Source: JAVEDQ01 sp963783105
Lineage (GTDB): Bacteria > Actinomycetota > Actinomycetes > Frankiales > Frankiaceae
Assembly (NCBI GenBank): GCA_963783105.1
Contig: CAWAMI010000003.1
Coordinates: forward strand, 124,001 to 188,000
Length of the DNA stretch: 64,000 nucleotides
Reading direction: 5' to 3'
A model generated the notes under the pieces. The model worked only from the letters and a program-made list of their open reading frames with translations. It searched no databases and had not been told where the DNA came from. The position numbers were made by a program, and so were the translations under genes. Below, piece by piece: positions 16,535 to 24,670 of the stretch; the stretch's first letter is position 1; every line of letters begins with the position of its first letter.

Positions 16535-17712
16535 CGACTGGCCTGTCCCAGGAACCGTCGGAGGGCGGGTCGTCCGCCTCGGCCACCGCCGTCGCCGGCG
16601 GCGGAGGCGGCGGGGAGCCGATGGCTCGAGGTCTCGGGCTGGAGATCCGCTCGGTCTCCCGGACCTACGGGACGGTGCACGCCGTCGACGACGTGAGCCT
16701 GTCGGTGGCGCCGGGAGAGGTCGTTTCATTGCTCGGACCCTCCGGGTCCGGCAAGTCGACCCTGCTGCGGCTCGTCGCCGGGCTGGACACGCCGACGGCG
16801 GGGGAGCTGACTCTCGACGGCCGGAACGCGCTCGAGCTCCGGCCGCATGAGCGCGACGTCTCGATGGTCTTCCAGCACTACGCGCTCTACCCGCACCTGT
16901 CGGCGCAGGACAACCTGGTGCTCGCGCTTCGCTACGGCCGAGGCCTGAGCAAGGCCGAGGCGGTCGAGCGTGCGCGCGAGACGTTGGAGCTGCTGGGCGT
17001 CGGGCACCTCGCCCAGCGCAAGCCGGCCACCATGTCCGGCGGGCAGCGCCAGCGTGTGGCCATCGGTCGCGCGCTCGCGACCCGCTCGCGCCTGGTCCTG
17101 CTCGACGAGCCGATGAGCGGACTCGACGCCGTGCTGCGGGCGAGCCTGCGCGTCGAGGTGGTCGCCCTGCTCCGACGGCTCGGATCGACCGCCCTGTTCG
17201 TGACGCACGACCAGTCGGAGGCGATGGTCGTCGGCGACCGGGTCGCCGTGCTCAACGATGGGAAGTTGGAGCAGGTCGGCACCCCGGACGAGGTCTACGA
17301 CTTCCCGGCCACCCGCTTCGTCGCGTCGTTCGTCGGTGGCCCCCCGATGAACGTGCTCGAGGGCACGGAACGACGGGGTCCCCGCGAGGTCGCGGCACGG
17401 CGCGGACCGTCGCTGCTGGCCGGTCCGGACTTCGAGGTCGCGGCGCCGGAGCACGCGGTGGCCGTCGGCGCCCGGCCCGAACATCTGCAGCTGGGGGCGC
17501 CGGAGCGCGACGGCCTGACGGTGCACGGGGAGATGGTCGTGGCCGAGCGGCTCGGGGCCGACCGCATCGCCTACGTGCAGGCCCAATCCGGGCTGCTCGC
17601 CTCCCGGGTGACGGGCAAGCCGCCGACGGCAGGCGAACGGGTCACGCTCGGGGCGCCTGCCGAGGCGCTCTCGTTCTTCGACAGCTCCGGGCGGCGCATC
17701 GCCACGCGGTGA
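16531..17712 (+). CDS. Sugar ABC transporter ATP-binding protein (UgpC/MsmK type)
   Basis: 393 residues. Walker A GPSGSGKST (Lys75), Q-loop in VFQHYALYPH, signature MSGGQRQRV, Walker B LVLLDEP and the H-loop FVTHDQSEA are intact. A C-terminal regulatory TOBE-like domain (about 280-393) is typical of sugar importers of the MalK family. Starting at the overlapping ATG leaves a Ser/Gly-rich N-terminus; an internal ATG at 16621 (MARGLGLEI) may be the true start. Cytoplasmic motor of the importer. Confidence 0.92.
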   Translation: MTTGLSQEPSEGGSSASATAVAGGGGGGEPMARGLGLEIRSVSRTYGTVHAVDDVSLSVAPGEVVSLLGPSGSGKSTLLRLVAGLDTPTAGELTLDGRNALELRPHERDVSMVFQHYALYPHLSAQDNLVLALRYGRGLSKAEAVERARETLELLGVGHLAQRKPATMSGGQRQRVAIGRALATRSRLVLLDEPMSGLDAVLRASLRVEVVALLRRLGSTALFVTHDQSEAMVVGDRVAVLNDGKLEQVGTPDEVYDFPATRFVASFVGGPPMNVLEGTERRGPREVAARRGPSLLAGPDFEVAAPEHAVAVGARPEHLQLGAPERDGLTVHGEMVVAERLGADRIAYVQAQSGLLASRVTGKPPTAGERVTLGAPAEALSFFDSSGRRIATR

Positions 17713-17732
17713 CGCGTCCGGGCCGGCCTGCC

Positions 17733-18365
17733 TCAGCCGAGCAGTCCGCTCCGTCCGGCGAGTGCGGCCGCCTGGGCACGATTCTCGACCCCGAGGCGGC
17801 GGAGCAGCGCCGCCGTCATCCGCTTGACGGTCCGTTCGCTCACGAACAACCGGGCCGCGATCTCGTCGCATCCCAGCCCGTCGGCCAGCAGGCAGAGCAG
17901 CGTCGTCTCGGTGTGGTCGAGATCCGTCGGCAGCCCGGTCGAGCCGTGCCGGCCGTCCGCGAGCCGTCGGAGCACGTCCCCAGGCAGGACGCTCCAGCCG
18001 CCGGCCATCGCGAACAGCGGCGCCACCAGGTCGGTCGGTCCCGACGTCGCGGGAAGGAGTCCCTCGGCGCCGGCCCGCAGCGCGCGCAACGCCTCGGCGG
18101 CGTCCTCCGTGTCGCTGAGCGCGAGCACCCGCAAGGCCGGGAACTGTGCCTTGAGGCGGCGGAGCGCCTCGAGACCGCCGGGTGGGGGCTTGGTCAGGTC
18201 GACGACGGCGAGGTCGGGTGCCTCGCGGGAGGCCGGCGGCTCGGGTGCGGCGCCGCCGCGAGTGGGCCCCACGACGCGCAGGCTGCCGGACGAGGTGAGC
18301 AGCACCTCGAGTCCCGTGCTGAGCTTCGGATCAGCGTCGATCAGCACGACCGCCTCGGTCGACAT
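17733..18365 (-). CDS. LuxR-family DNA-binding regulator with atypical receiver domain
   Basis: 210 residues. The first 120 resemble a response-regulator receiver: acidic pocket residues Asp10 and Asp12 and a candidate phospho-Asp56 in VVDLTKPPPGG. However, the conserved Lys is replaced (GLLPATSG where GYLLK is usual), so phosphorylation switching is doubtful. The C-terminal NarL/LuxR helix-turn-helix (DEIAARLFVSERTVKRMTAA) is intact. No histidine kinase lies alongside. It converges on the sugar ABC operon and could regulate it, but there is no direct evidence. Confidence 0.85.
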   Translation of the reverse strand: MSTEAVVLIDADPKLSTGLEVLLTSSGSLRVVGPTRGGAAPEPPASREAPDLAVVDLTKPPPGGLEALRRLKAQFPALRVLALSDTEDAAEALRALRAGAEGLLPATSGPTDLVAPLFAMAGGWSVLPGDVLRRLADGRHGSTGLPTDLDHTETTLLCLLADGLGCDEIAARLFVSERTVKRMTAALLRRLGVENRAQAAALAGRSGLLG

Positions 18366-18546
18366 GCGCGCCGCCCTTCGTGCTACTCCCTCAGCGGCCG
18401 GATTCCCTTCGCAGCGGGAGCTACACCGCGTGCAGGCACACCGGCTTCGGTAGGGCGGCGTCGGTGGTGCACGGCGTCGGCGGCCCGGCGTCGGCGGGGC
18501 ACGACCTCGCGGCGTCCAGGGCGGACGGAACGGGTCGGCCAGGACG

Positions 18547-18573
18547 TGTCACACATAGACGGGCTCCGTCGTC
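18547..18573 (+). promoter_or_regulatory. ECF41-type promoter (TGTCACA-N16-CGTC)
   Basis: TGTCACA (18547-18553) and CGTC (18570-18573) are separated by 16 bases and lie 33 bases before the ATG of the CMD-family gene. This is the motif reported for ECF41 sigma factors, whose gene follows directly, so the pair is probably autoregulated. Confidence 0.75.
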
Positions 18574-18605
18574 ATCCGGTCGACACGCTCGCAACGGAGG
18601 CGTCC

Positions 18606-19202
18606 ATGGCTCTCGTACCCCTGCCGGCCCGCCCGGCCGGCCTGCTGACCCGCTACGCGTTCTGGTACTCCCGGCGCCGGTTCGGCGGCATCGTCGTCGA
18701 CCCCGTGAAGGCCGGCTCCCATCACCCCGGCGTCCTGTCGGCGCACGGGGCCGAGGAGATGGTGGTCGCCAAGGGCTGGCACCGGCTCGACCCGACCCTG
18801 CGCTGGCTGGCCGTGATGATGGTGTCCCAGCGGATCGGCTGCTCCTGGTGCATCGACTACGGCTACTTCGACGGTGTCGCCACCGGGGTCGCGCCTGAGA
18901 AGATCCGGGCCGTGGCGCAATGGCGGGCCAGCGAGCTGTTCAACGACACCGAACGGCTGGTGCTCGAGTACGCCGAGGCCTCCACCGAGACGCCGGTCGT
19001 CCTCGACGATCAGCTGACCGAGCGGCTGCGGCGGGCGTTCGCCCCCGACGAGCTGGTCGAGCTCGCCGCCTGGGTCGCGCTCGAGAACCAGCGGTCCCGC
19101 TTCAACGCCGGGCTGGGCCTGGAGAGCCAGGGCTTCCGCAGCAGGTGCGAGCTCCCCGCCGAGCCGTCCGCGGCGCGACGGAAGGACGACGTCCGTGTCT
19201 GA
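18606..19202 (+). CDS. Carboxymuconolactone decarboxylase/alkylhydroperoxidase-family protein
   Basis: 198 residues. A Cys-x-x-Cys pair (Cys79, Cys82 in GCSWCIDYG) within an all-helical AhpD-like fold, with the usual LENQRSRFNAGLG stretch near the end. GGAGG lies five bases before the ATG. The gene overlaps the sigma factor gene by eight bases. Oxidoreductases of this type are the typical regulated partners of ECF41 sigma factors. A peroxidase or thiol-redox reaction is likely, substrate unknown. Confidence 0.88.
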   Translation: MALVPLPARPAGLLTRYAFWYSRRRFGGIVVDPVKAGSHHPGVLSAHGAEEMVVAKGWHRLDPTLRWLAVMMVSQRIGCSWCIDYGYFDGVATGVAPEKIRAVAQWRASELFNDTERLVLEYAEASTETPVVLDDQLTERLRRAFAPDELVELAAWVALENQRSRFNAGLGLESQGFRSRCELPAEPSAARRKDDVRV

Positions 19203-20064
19203 GCTCGACGCCTTCCTCGAACAGCGACCGCGCCTGTTCTCGATCGCCTACCGCATGCTCGGCAGCGCCACCGAGGCCGAGGACGTCCTGCAGGAGGCCT
19301 ACCTGCGCTGGCAGGCGGCGCCGCGGGACGACGTCGAGTCGGTGTCGAGCTACCTCACCTCGATCGTCGTCCGGCTCTCCATCGACGTGCTCCGCTCGGC
19401 CCGGGTGCGGCGCGAGGCCTACGTCGGGCCGTGGCTGCCCGAGCCGCTCGTCGCGGACAGCGCTCCGGGGCCGGACGAGGCGGCGGAGCTCGCCGACTCC
19501 GTCTCGCTCGCGTTCCTCGTCCTGCTCGAGGAGCTGACGCCCGTGGAGCGGGCGGTGTTCCTCCTCCGCGAGGTCTTCGGCTACGACTATCCGACGGTCG
19601 CCTCCATGGTTGGTAAGAGCGAGGCCAACTGCCGCCAGCTCATCGCCCGCGGTCGCCGGCACGTCGCCGAGCGGCGGACGCGGTTCGAGGCCGACTCCGA
19701 GCACGGACGCGAGTTGACCGCCCGGTTCCTCGGGGCCTGCATGACCGGCGACCTCGAGGGACTGTTCGAGATGTTGGCCGAGGACGTCGTCGTCTGGTCC
19801 GACGGTGGGGGCAAGGCGCAGGCGGCCCGGCGACCGGTCGCCGGCAAGGACAAGGCGGGCCGGTTCCTCGTCGGGATCGCGGCCAAGGGCGGCACCGACT
19901 ACGCCGGCCGGATCGTGGCCGTGAACGGACAGCCCGGCGGGGTGTTCGCCAAGGACGGGCGCATCGAGTTCGCCATGGCCCTCGACATCCTCGACGACCA
20001 GATCGTCGGCGTCCGCATCATCGCGAACCCGGACAAGCTGCGGCACCTGCAGGCCGACTCCTGA
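19195..20064 (+). CDS. sigJ: ECF41-family RNA polymerase sigma factor with SnoaL-like C-terminal domain
   Basis: 289 residues. Sigma region 2 (LFSIAYRMLGSATEAEDVLQ) and region 4 (YPTVASMVGKSEANCRQ) are followed by a SnoaL/NTF2-like extension of about 100 residues. The ECF41 hallmark motifs are all present: WLPEPLV in the linker (80-86), DGGGK (203-207) and NPDKL at the end (278-282). In this group the extension replaces an anti-sigma factor and tunes activity. It starts at GTG within the end of the CMD gene and probably drives the TGTCACA/CGTC promoter upstream. Confidence 0.93.
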   Translation: MSELDAFLEQRPRLFSIAYRMLGSATEAEDVLQEAYLRWQAAPRDDVESVSSYLTSIVVRLSIDVLRSARVRREAYVGPWLPEPLVADSAPGPDEAAELADSVSLAFLVLLEELTPVERAVFLLREVFGYDYPTVASMVGKSEANCRQLIARGRRHVAERRTRFEADSEHGRELTARFLGACMTGDLEGLFEMLAEDVVVWSDGGGKAQAARRPVAGKDKAGRFLVGIAAKGGTDYAGRIVAVNGQPGGVFAKDGRIEFAMALDILDDQIVGVRIIANPDKLRHLQADS

Positions 20065-20098
20065 CGGGTCTGCTCCAGTCGTCCTCCTCCGGTCGTCC

Positions 20099-20140
20099 GG
20101 CGCCGGGCGGGTCGTCGCCCCTGATCGCCCGCCCGGTGCC
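20099..20140 (+). terminator. GC-rich hairpin after the sigma factor gene
   Basis: GGCGCCGGGCGGG (20099-20111) pairs with CCCGCCCGGTGCC (20128-20140), 12 of 13 positions, around a 16-base loop. No T-run follows, which is usual in high-GC actinobacteria. It separates sigJ from selA. Confidence 0.5.
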
Positions 20141-20193
20141 GGTCACCCCTGTTCCCGGGCCGGCCGCCGCCTGCGGAGCCGTACATTTCGACT

Positions 20194-21516
20194 ATGGACG
20201 CCCGGCGACAGGTCCCGCGGACCGACGCCGTCCTCGCCGACCCGTTGCTCGCACCGGCGCTGGAGCGTCTCGACCGGGCCGTGGTCAAGGCCGCGGTGGT
20301 CGCGGCGCAGGAGGAGGTGCGCTCCGGTCGTCTGGCGCCCGAGCAGACGGCCTCCGCCGCGGTGAGGCGGCTGCCCGCCGGGGCGGCCTCGCTGCGGCCG
20401 GTGCTCAACGCGAGCGGGGTCGTGCTGCACACCAACCTCGGCCGCGCGCCGCTGGGCCCCGCTGCCGTGCAGGCCGTCGCCGACGCCGCTGGCTACACCG
20501 ACGTCGAGTACGACCTCGAGACCGGCCGGCGGGCGCGGCGCGGACGGCAGGTCCTGGACGTGCTGCGCGCGGCGGTCCCCGCGGCCGAGGACGCCCTGAT
20601 CGTCAACAACGGCGCGGCGGCCCTGCTGCTCGCGGCGACCGCTCTGGCGGCCGGTCGCGAGATGCTGATCAGCCGCGGCGAGATGGTCGAGATCGGTGAC
20701 GGCTTCCGCCTGCCCGACCTGCTGGTCACCACCGGTGCACGCCTGCGGGAGGTGGGCACCACGAATCGCACGACCGTCGCCGACTACGCCGACGCCGTCG
20801 GCCCGGACACCGGCTGCATCCTCAAGATCCACCCGTCGAACTTCCGCATCACCGGCTTCACCTCGGGCGCGGGGTTCGCCGAGCTGGCAGCGATGGCCGA
20901 TCCGCGGGGCGTACCGGTGGTGGCCGACCTCGGCAGCGGCCTGCTGCGAGCGCACCCCCTGCTGCCGGAGGAGCCGGACGCGGACACGGCGCTGCGGGCC
21001 GGGGCCGCCCTGGTGACGGGCAGCGGCGACAAGCTGCTCGGCGGCCCCCAGGCGGGGCTCCTGCTGGGCAGGGCGGACCTGGTGCAGCGCTGCCGACGGT
21101 CGCCGATCGCCCGGGCCTTCCGAACCGACAAGCTCACCCTCGCCGCCGTCGAGGCGACGCTGCTCGCGGCGTCGACACCGACCGAGCAGGCGCTCACCGC
21201 CGACGCCGGAGTCCTGCGGGAGCGGGCCGAGAAGGTCGCGGCGGACGTCCGCGGTTCCGTTGACGACGGCGGCTCCGCATCCGACGTCGAGGTCGTTCCG
21301 AGCGCCGGAGCGGTGGGCGGCGGGGGAGCGCCCGGGCTCGAGCTCCCCGGCTGGGCCGTGGCCCTGCCCGAGGCGTGCGCGTCGGCGCTGCGCCGCGGCG
21401 ACCCTCCCGTCGTCGGACGGGTCGAGAACGGCCGCTGCCTGCTCGACCTGCGCTGCGTTCCGCCCGAGCAGGACGCCCTCCTGGCCGCCGCGGTCCGGGC
21501 CGCGCTGCCCCGCTGA
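20194..21516 (+). CDS. selA: L-seryl-tRNA(Sec) selenium transferase
   Basis: 440 residues, the usual length of SelA. It converts seryl-tRNA(Sec) to selenocysteyl-tRNA(Sec) using selenophosphate. The pyridoxal-phosphate lysine is Lys280 in the SGDKLLGGPQAG motif, and the N-terminal NASGVVLHTNLGRAPL stretch is characteristic. selB follows after 32 bases. selC and selD are not visible in the window, so the remaining parts must be elsewhere. Confidence 0.95.
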   Translation: MDARRQVPRTDAVLADPLLAPALERLDRAVVKAAVVAAQEEVRSGRLAPEQTASAAVRRLPAGAASLRPVLNASGVVLHTNLGRAPLGPAAVQAVADAAGYTDVEYDLETGRRARRGRQVLDVLRAAVPAAEDALIVNNGAAALLLAATALAAGREMLISRGEMVEIGDGFRLPDLLVTTGARLREVGTTNRTTVADYADAVGPDTGCILKIHPSNFRITGFTSGAGFAELAAMADPRGVPVVADLGSGLLRAHPLLPEEPDADTALRAGAALVTGSGDKLLGGPQAGLLLGRADLVQRCRRSPIARAFRTDKLTLAAVEATLLAASTPTEQALTADAGVLRERAEKVAADVRGSVDDGGSASDVEVVPSAGAVGGGGAPGLELPGWAVALPEACASALRRGDPPVVGRVENGRCLLDLRCVPPEQDALLAAAVRAALPR

Positions 21517-21519
21517 TGC

Positions 21520-21552
21520 ACCGCTCATGAACCGCTCATGAACCGCTCATGA
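21520..21552 (+). repeat. 3 x 11-bp tandem repeat at the selB start
   Basis: Three perfect copies of accgctcatga fill the selA-selB junction. Each contains an ATG directly after CTC, but only the ATG in the third copy (21549) is in frame with selB; the earlier ones soon meet stops. Confidence 0.85.
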
Positions 21553-23345
21553 ACGTTGTCGCCACCGCCGGGCACGTCGACCACGGCAAGTCGACCCTCG
21601 TCCGCGCGTTGACCGGCATGGAGCCCGACCGCTGGGACGAGGAGCGGCGCCGCGGGCTCACCCTCGACCTGGGCTTCGCGTGGACCACGTTGCCCGACGA
21701 CGAGGTGCTCGCGTTCGTCGACGTCCCCGGTCATCAGCGATTCCTCGCGAACATGCTCGCCGGGGTCGGACCGGTGCCGGCGGTGTTGTTCGTGGTCGCT
21801 GCCGACGAGGGCTGGTCGCGCCAGTCCGAGGAGCACCTGGTCGCCCTCGACGCCCTCGGGGTCCGGCACGGGCTGCTGGCGGTGACCCGCAGCGACCTCG
21901 CCGACCCCGCCCCCGCGATCGAGGAGGCGTGCGACCGCATCGCCCGCAGCTCGCTCGGGACGGTGCCTGCGCTCGCCGTGTCCGCCGTCACCGGTGCCGG
22001 GCTGGACGACCTCCAGATCGCCTTGTCCGAGCTGGTGGCCCGGCTGCCCGAGCCGCGACGGAGCGGACCCGTGCGGTTCTGGGTCGATCGGGCGTTCCGG
22101 GTGGCCGGTGCCGGCACGGTCGTCACCGGCACGCTGGGCGGCGGCCGGCTCGCGGTCGGCGACGAGCTCGAGCTCGGCCTCGGGCGGGATCGGGTGCGGA
22201 TTCGCAACCTGCAGAGCCTGGGGCAGGACGTTCCGGAGGTGACCGCCGTCGCGCGGGTCGCCGTCAACGTGCGGAGCGCGACCGGCGGCCACCTCGGGCC
22301 GGTCGAGCGGGGGAGCGTGCTGGTGACGCCCGGGACCGCGGTGTTCACCGAGGAGGTCGACGTCGTCGTGCCCGGTGCCGATCCGGACGCCGACCTTCCG
22401 GTCGAGCTGGTGCTGCACGTCGGCTCGGCCGCGGTGCCCGCGAGGGTACGGATGCTTCCCGGCGACGACCCGTCCGTCCGCTTCGCTCGCCTGGTGCTGG
22501 CCCGTCCTCTGGCGCTGATGCGGGGGGAGCGCGGCGTGCTGCGCGACCCGGGCGGTCAGCGGGTCGCGGCCGGTGTGGTCGTGGCCGATCTCGCGCCGCC
22601 TCCGCTGCGACGCCGTGGGGCTGCCCGCGCCCGGGCGGCCGAACTCGCCGCCGGGCTCGACCCGGTCGCGGAGGTCGAGCGTCGCGTCGCGGTTCCGCGG
22701 CGCGTCCTCGCCCTGCTCGGGATCCTCGACGCCGACCAGCCGCTGCCCGCCGGTCTGCGGGAGGTGGCGGGCCTCGTGGTGACCGACGACGCGTGGCAGC
22801 GCTGGTCGAGCCGGCTCCGCGACGAGGTGGGCGAGCACGCCCGGGCCGCCCCGCTCGACCCCGGCCTCCCGCTCGAGGCGGCGCGGCAGCGCCTCGGGTT
22901 GCCGGACCTCGCTCTCGTTCCGCCGCTCGCCGACGCGGCCGGGCTGCGCACCGACGGCGGCCGGGTTCGGCTGCCAGGCGCCGGCCCCACTTTCGCGCCG
23001 AAGGTCGTCGCCGCCCTCGAGCAGCTGCGCGCGCGGCTGGAGGAGTCCCCCTTCGCCGCGCCGGAGGCGGACGAGCTGACCGAGGCCGGGCTCGAGCCGA
23101 GCGTGCTCGCGGCGGCGGCGAAGGCCGGGCTGCTGCTGCGACTGCCGGGTGGGATCGTGCTGCTGCCCGACGCCGAGGACGCGGCGGTCGCCCGGTTGGC
23201 CGAACTCGACCAACCGTTCACGGCCTCCGAGGCCCGGCAGGCCCTCGACACCACGCGCCGGGTGGCGATCCCGCTGCTGGAGTTCCTCGACGGTCAGCGG
23301 CGGACCCGTCGCGTGGACGGGGCCCGCCGGATCGTGCTGCGCTGA
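21549..23345 (+). CDS. selB: Selenocysteine-specific elongation factor
   Basis: 598 residues. The GTPase domain has GHVDHGKST (8-16) and DVPGH; translation-factor beta-barrel domains follow, and the C-terminus has winged-helix repeats that bind the SECIS hairpin. It delivers selenocysteyl-tRNA to UGA codons. The usual NKxD guanine motif appears as TRSD, a SelB-style variant. The ATG sits in the last unit of an 11-base tandem repeat with no good ribosome binding site, so coupling to selA is likely. Confidence 0.95.
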   Translation: MNVVATAGHVDHGKSTLVRALTGMEPDRWDEERRRGLTLDLGFAWTTLPDDEVLAFVDVPGHQRFLANMLAGVGPVPAVLFVVAADEGWSRQSEEHLVALDALGVRHGLLAVTRSDLADPAPAIEEACDRIARSSLGTVPALAVSAVTGAGLDDLQIALSELVARLPEPRRSGPVRFWVDRAFRVAGAGTVVTGTLGGGRLAVGDELELGLGRDRVRIRNLQSLGQDVPEVTAVARVAVNVRSATGGHLGPVERGSVLVTPGTAVFTEEVDVVVPGADPDADLPVELVLHVGSAAVPARVRMLPGDDPSVRFARLVLARPLALMRGERGVLRDPGGQRVAAGVVVADLAPPPLRRRGAARARAAELAAGLDPVAEVERRVAVPRRVLALLGILDADQPLPAGLREVAGLVVTDDAWQRWSSRLRDEVGEHARAAPLDPGLPLEAARQRLGLPDLALVPPLADAAGLRTDGGRVRLPGAGPTFAPKVVAALEQLRARLEESPFAAPEADELTEAGLEPSVLAAAAKAGLLLRLPGGIVLLPDAEDAAVARLAELDQPFTASEARQALDTTRRVAIPLLEFLDGQRRTRRVDGARRIVLR

Positions 23346-23404
23346 CGATCTCAGGCGGAGTCGGGTATCGGCGTGACGCGAGGTGGCCCGCCGCCCTCGC
23401 CCGC

Positions 23405-23460
23405 GCGGATCAACTGTCCCTGCCCGGCCCTCCGCGCAGGTCGTGGGCGCAGTTGATCCC
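23405..23460 (+). repeat. GGATCAACTG-family palindromic repeat, copy 2
   Basis: GCGGATCAACTG at the left end pairs with CAGTTGATCC at the right end. With its left flank this is part of a 71-base perfect direct repeat (23389-23459 and 23493-23563, offset 104). It lies between the convergent selB and acyl-CoA dehydrogenase genes. Confidence 0.85.
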
Positions 23461-23508
23461 GGGCTCCCGGTGGTGCGAGGCGCGGCGCACCTCGCCGCCC
23501 TCGCCCGC

Positions 23509-23565
23509 GCGGATCAACTGTCCCTGCCCGGCCCTCCGCGCAGGTCGTGGGCGCAGTTGATCCGC
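23509..23565 (+). repeat. GGATCAACTG-family palindromic repeat, copy 3
   Basis: 57 bases with perfect 12-base terminal inverted repeats. The interior is identical to copy 2 and similar to copy 1 at 11295-11351 in opposite orientation. The 299-base gap holding copies 2 and 3 has no gene. Confidence 0.85.
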
Positions 23566-23644
23566 AGGCGAGGCGGGGGAGGCGGTCGACGACAGGTGAG
23601 GCCCACGCTCCGGCGTGGGAGCGGGGGCCTCGCCGGCCGGCGCG

Positions 23645-24661
23645 TCAGGCGGCGTCGATGAGCAGAGCCGCGAGCTTCTCCCGGTGCTCGGCGGCGGAGC
23701 CGTAGGCGTACTCCTGCCGCTTCGCCCGCTTGAAGAAGAAGTGGGCGTCGTGCTCCCACGTGTAGCCGATGCCGCCGTGGTACTGGATCATCGCCGCGGT
23801 CGCCTCGCGCGCCGCATCCGAGGCCTTCGCCTTGGCCACCGACACGGCCTGCTTCGCGTCCGGGAGCTCGGCGTCGAGCGCGTGCGCCGCGTAGAGCACC
23901 CCGTGCTCCGCCATGGTCACCGCCACGTGCAGGTCGGCGAGGTGGTGCTTGATGGCCTGGAAGGTGCCGACGGGGCGGCCGAACTGCACCCGATCCTTGT
24001 CGTACTGCACGGTGCGGGTGAGCGACTCGCGGGCGATCCCGGACAGGTCGGCCGCGACGAGCACGGTCGCACGGTCCAGGACGTCCTCGACGACCGACGC
24101 GGACCCGGCGTCCAGCGCGGTCCCGGTGCCGGTCACCGTCACGCGGCCGAGCCGGGTCGTGCGGTCCAGCACCGCGACCGGCTCGACGCTGTAGTCCGAG
24201 GGCTCCAGCAGCACCAGCGACCCGTCCCGGACGGCGACGATCGCATCCGCGACGCCGGCGTACTCGACCGGCTGGTCGAGGTCGGGGGCGAACGCCAGCC
24301 GCACCTCGCCGGCGGCGAGCCGTGGCAGCCAGGCCTTCTGCACCTCGGCGGAGCCGCCGAGCCGAAGGGCTTCGCCGGCGACGATCGTGCCGAGCCACGG
24401 CCCCGGCACCACGCCGGCGCCGAACGCCCGCGAGAGCACCACGGCGTCGAGCAGGTCCAGGCCGAGCCCGTCGAACTCCTCGGGCACGAGCACGGCCAGC
24501 CAGCCCTGCTCGCCGAAGGCCTTCCACAGCTCGGCGGGGTCGCCGTCCCCGGAGGGGTCGTCGTAGACCTCGCGCACCTTGGCCAGCGGGAAGCGGTCGG
24601 CGAGGTAGTCGCGCACCGTCGTCTGCAGGGCACGCTGTTCGTCGGTCAGTGCGAAGAACAC
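23645..24661 (-). CDS. Acyl-CoA dehydrogenase family protein (smaller partner subunit)
   Basis: 338 residues, shorter and more divergent than the usual 380. The N-terminus FALTDEQRAL and C-terminal HGGIGYTWEHDAHFFFKRAK are family marks. It starts at GTG 24661, nine bases after the end of the full-length dehydrogenase gene. Such tandem long/short pairs form heteromeric acyl-CoA dehydrogenases in actinobacteria (the ChsE1-ChsE2 type in steroid and lipid degradation). Acyl substrate unknown. Confidence 0.88.
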   Translation of the reverse strand: MFFALTDEQRALQTTVRDYLADRFPLAKVREVYDDPSGDGDPAELWKAFGEQGWLAVLVPEEFDGLGLDLLDAVVLSRAFGAGVVPGPWLGTIVAGEALRLGGSAEVQKAWLPRLAAGEVRLAFAPDLDQPVEYAGVADAIVAVRDGSLVLLEPSDYSVEPVAVLDRTTRLGRVTVTGTGTALDAGSASVVEDVLDRATVLVAADLSGIARESLTRTVQYDKDRVQFGRPVGTFQAIKHHLADLHVAVTMAEHGVLYAAHALDAELPDAKQAVSVAKAKASDAAREATAAMIQYHGGIGYTWEHDAHFFFKRAKRQEYAYGSAAEHREKLAALLIDAA

Positions 24662-24670
24662 CGCGACTCC

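Noticed and set aside
20065..20193. tRNA(Sec) gene upstream of selA
   Set aside because: No T-loop sequence or acceptor pairing; the region forms a simple GC hairpin.
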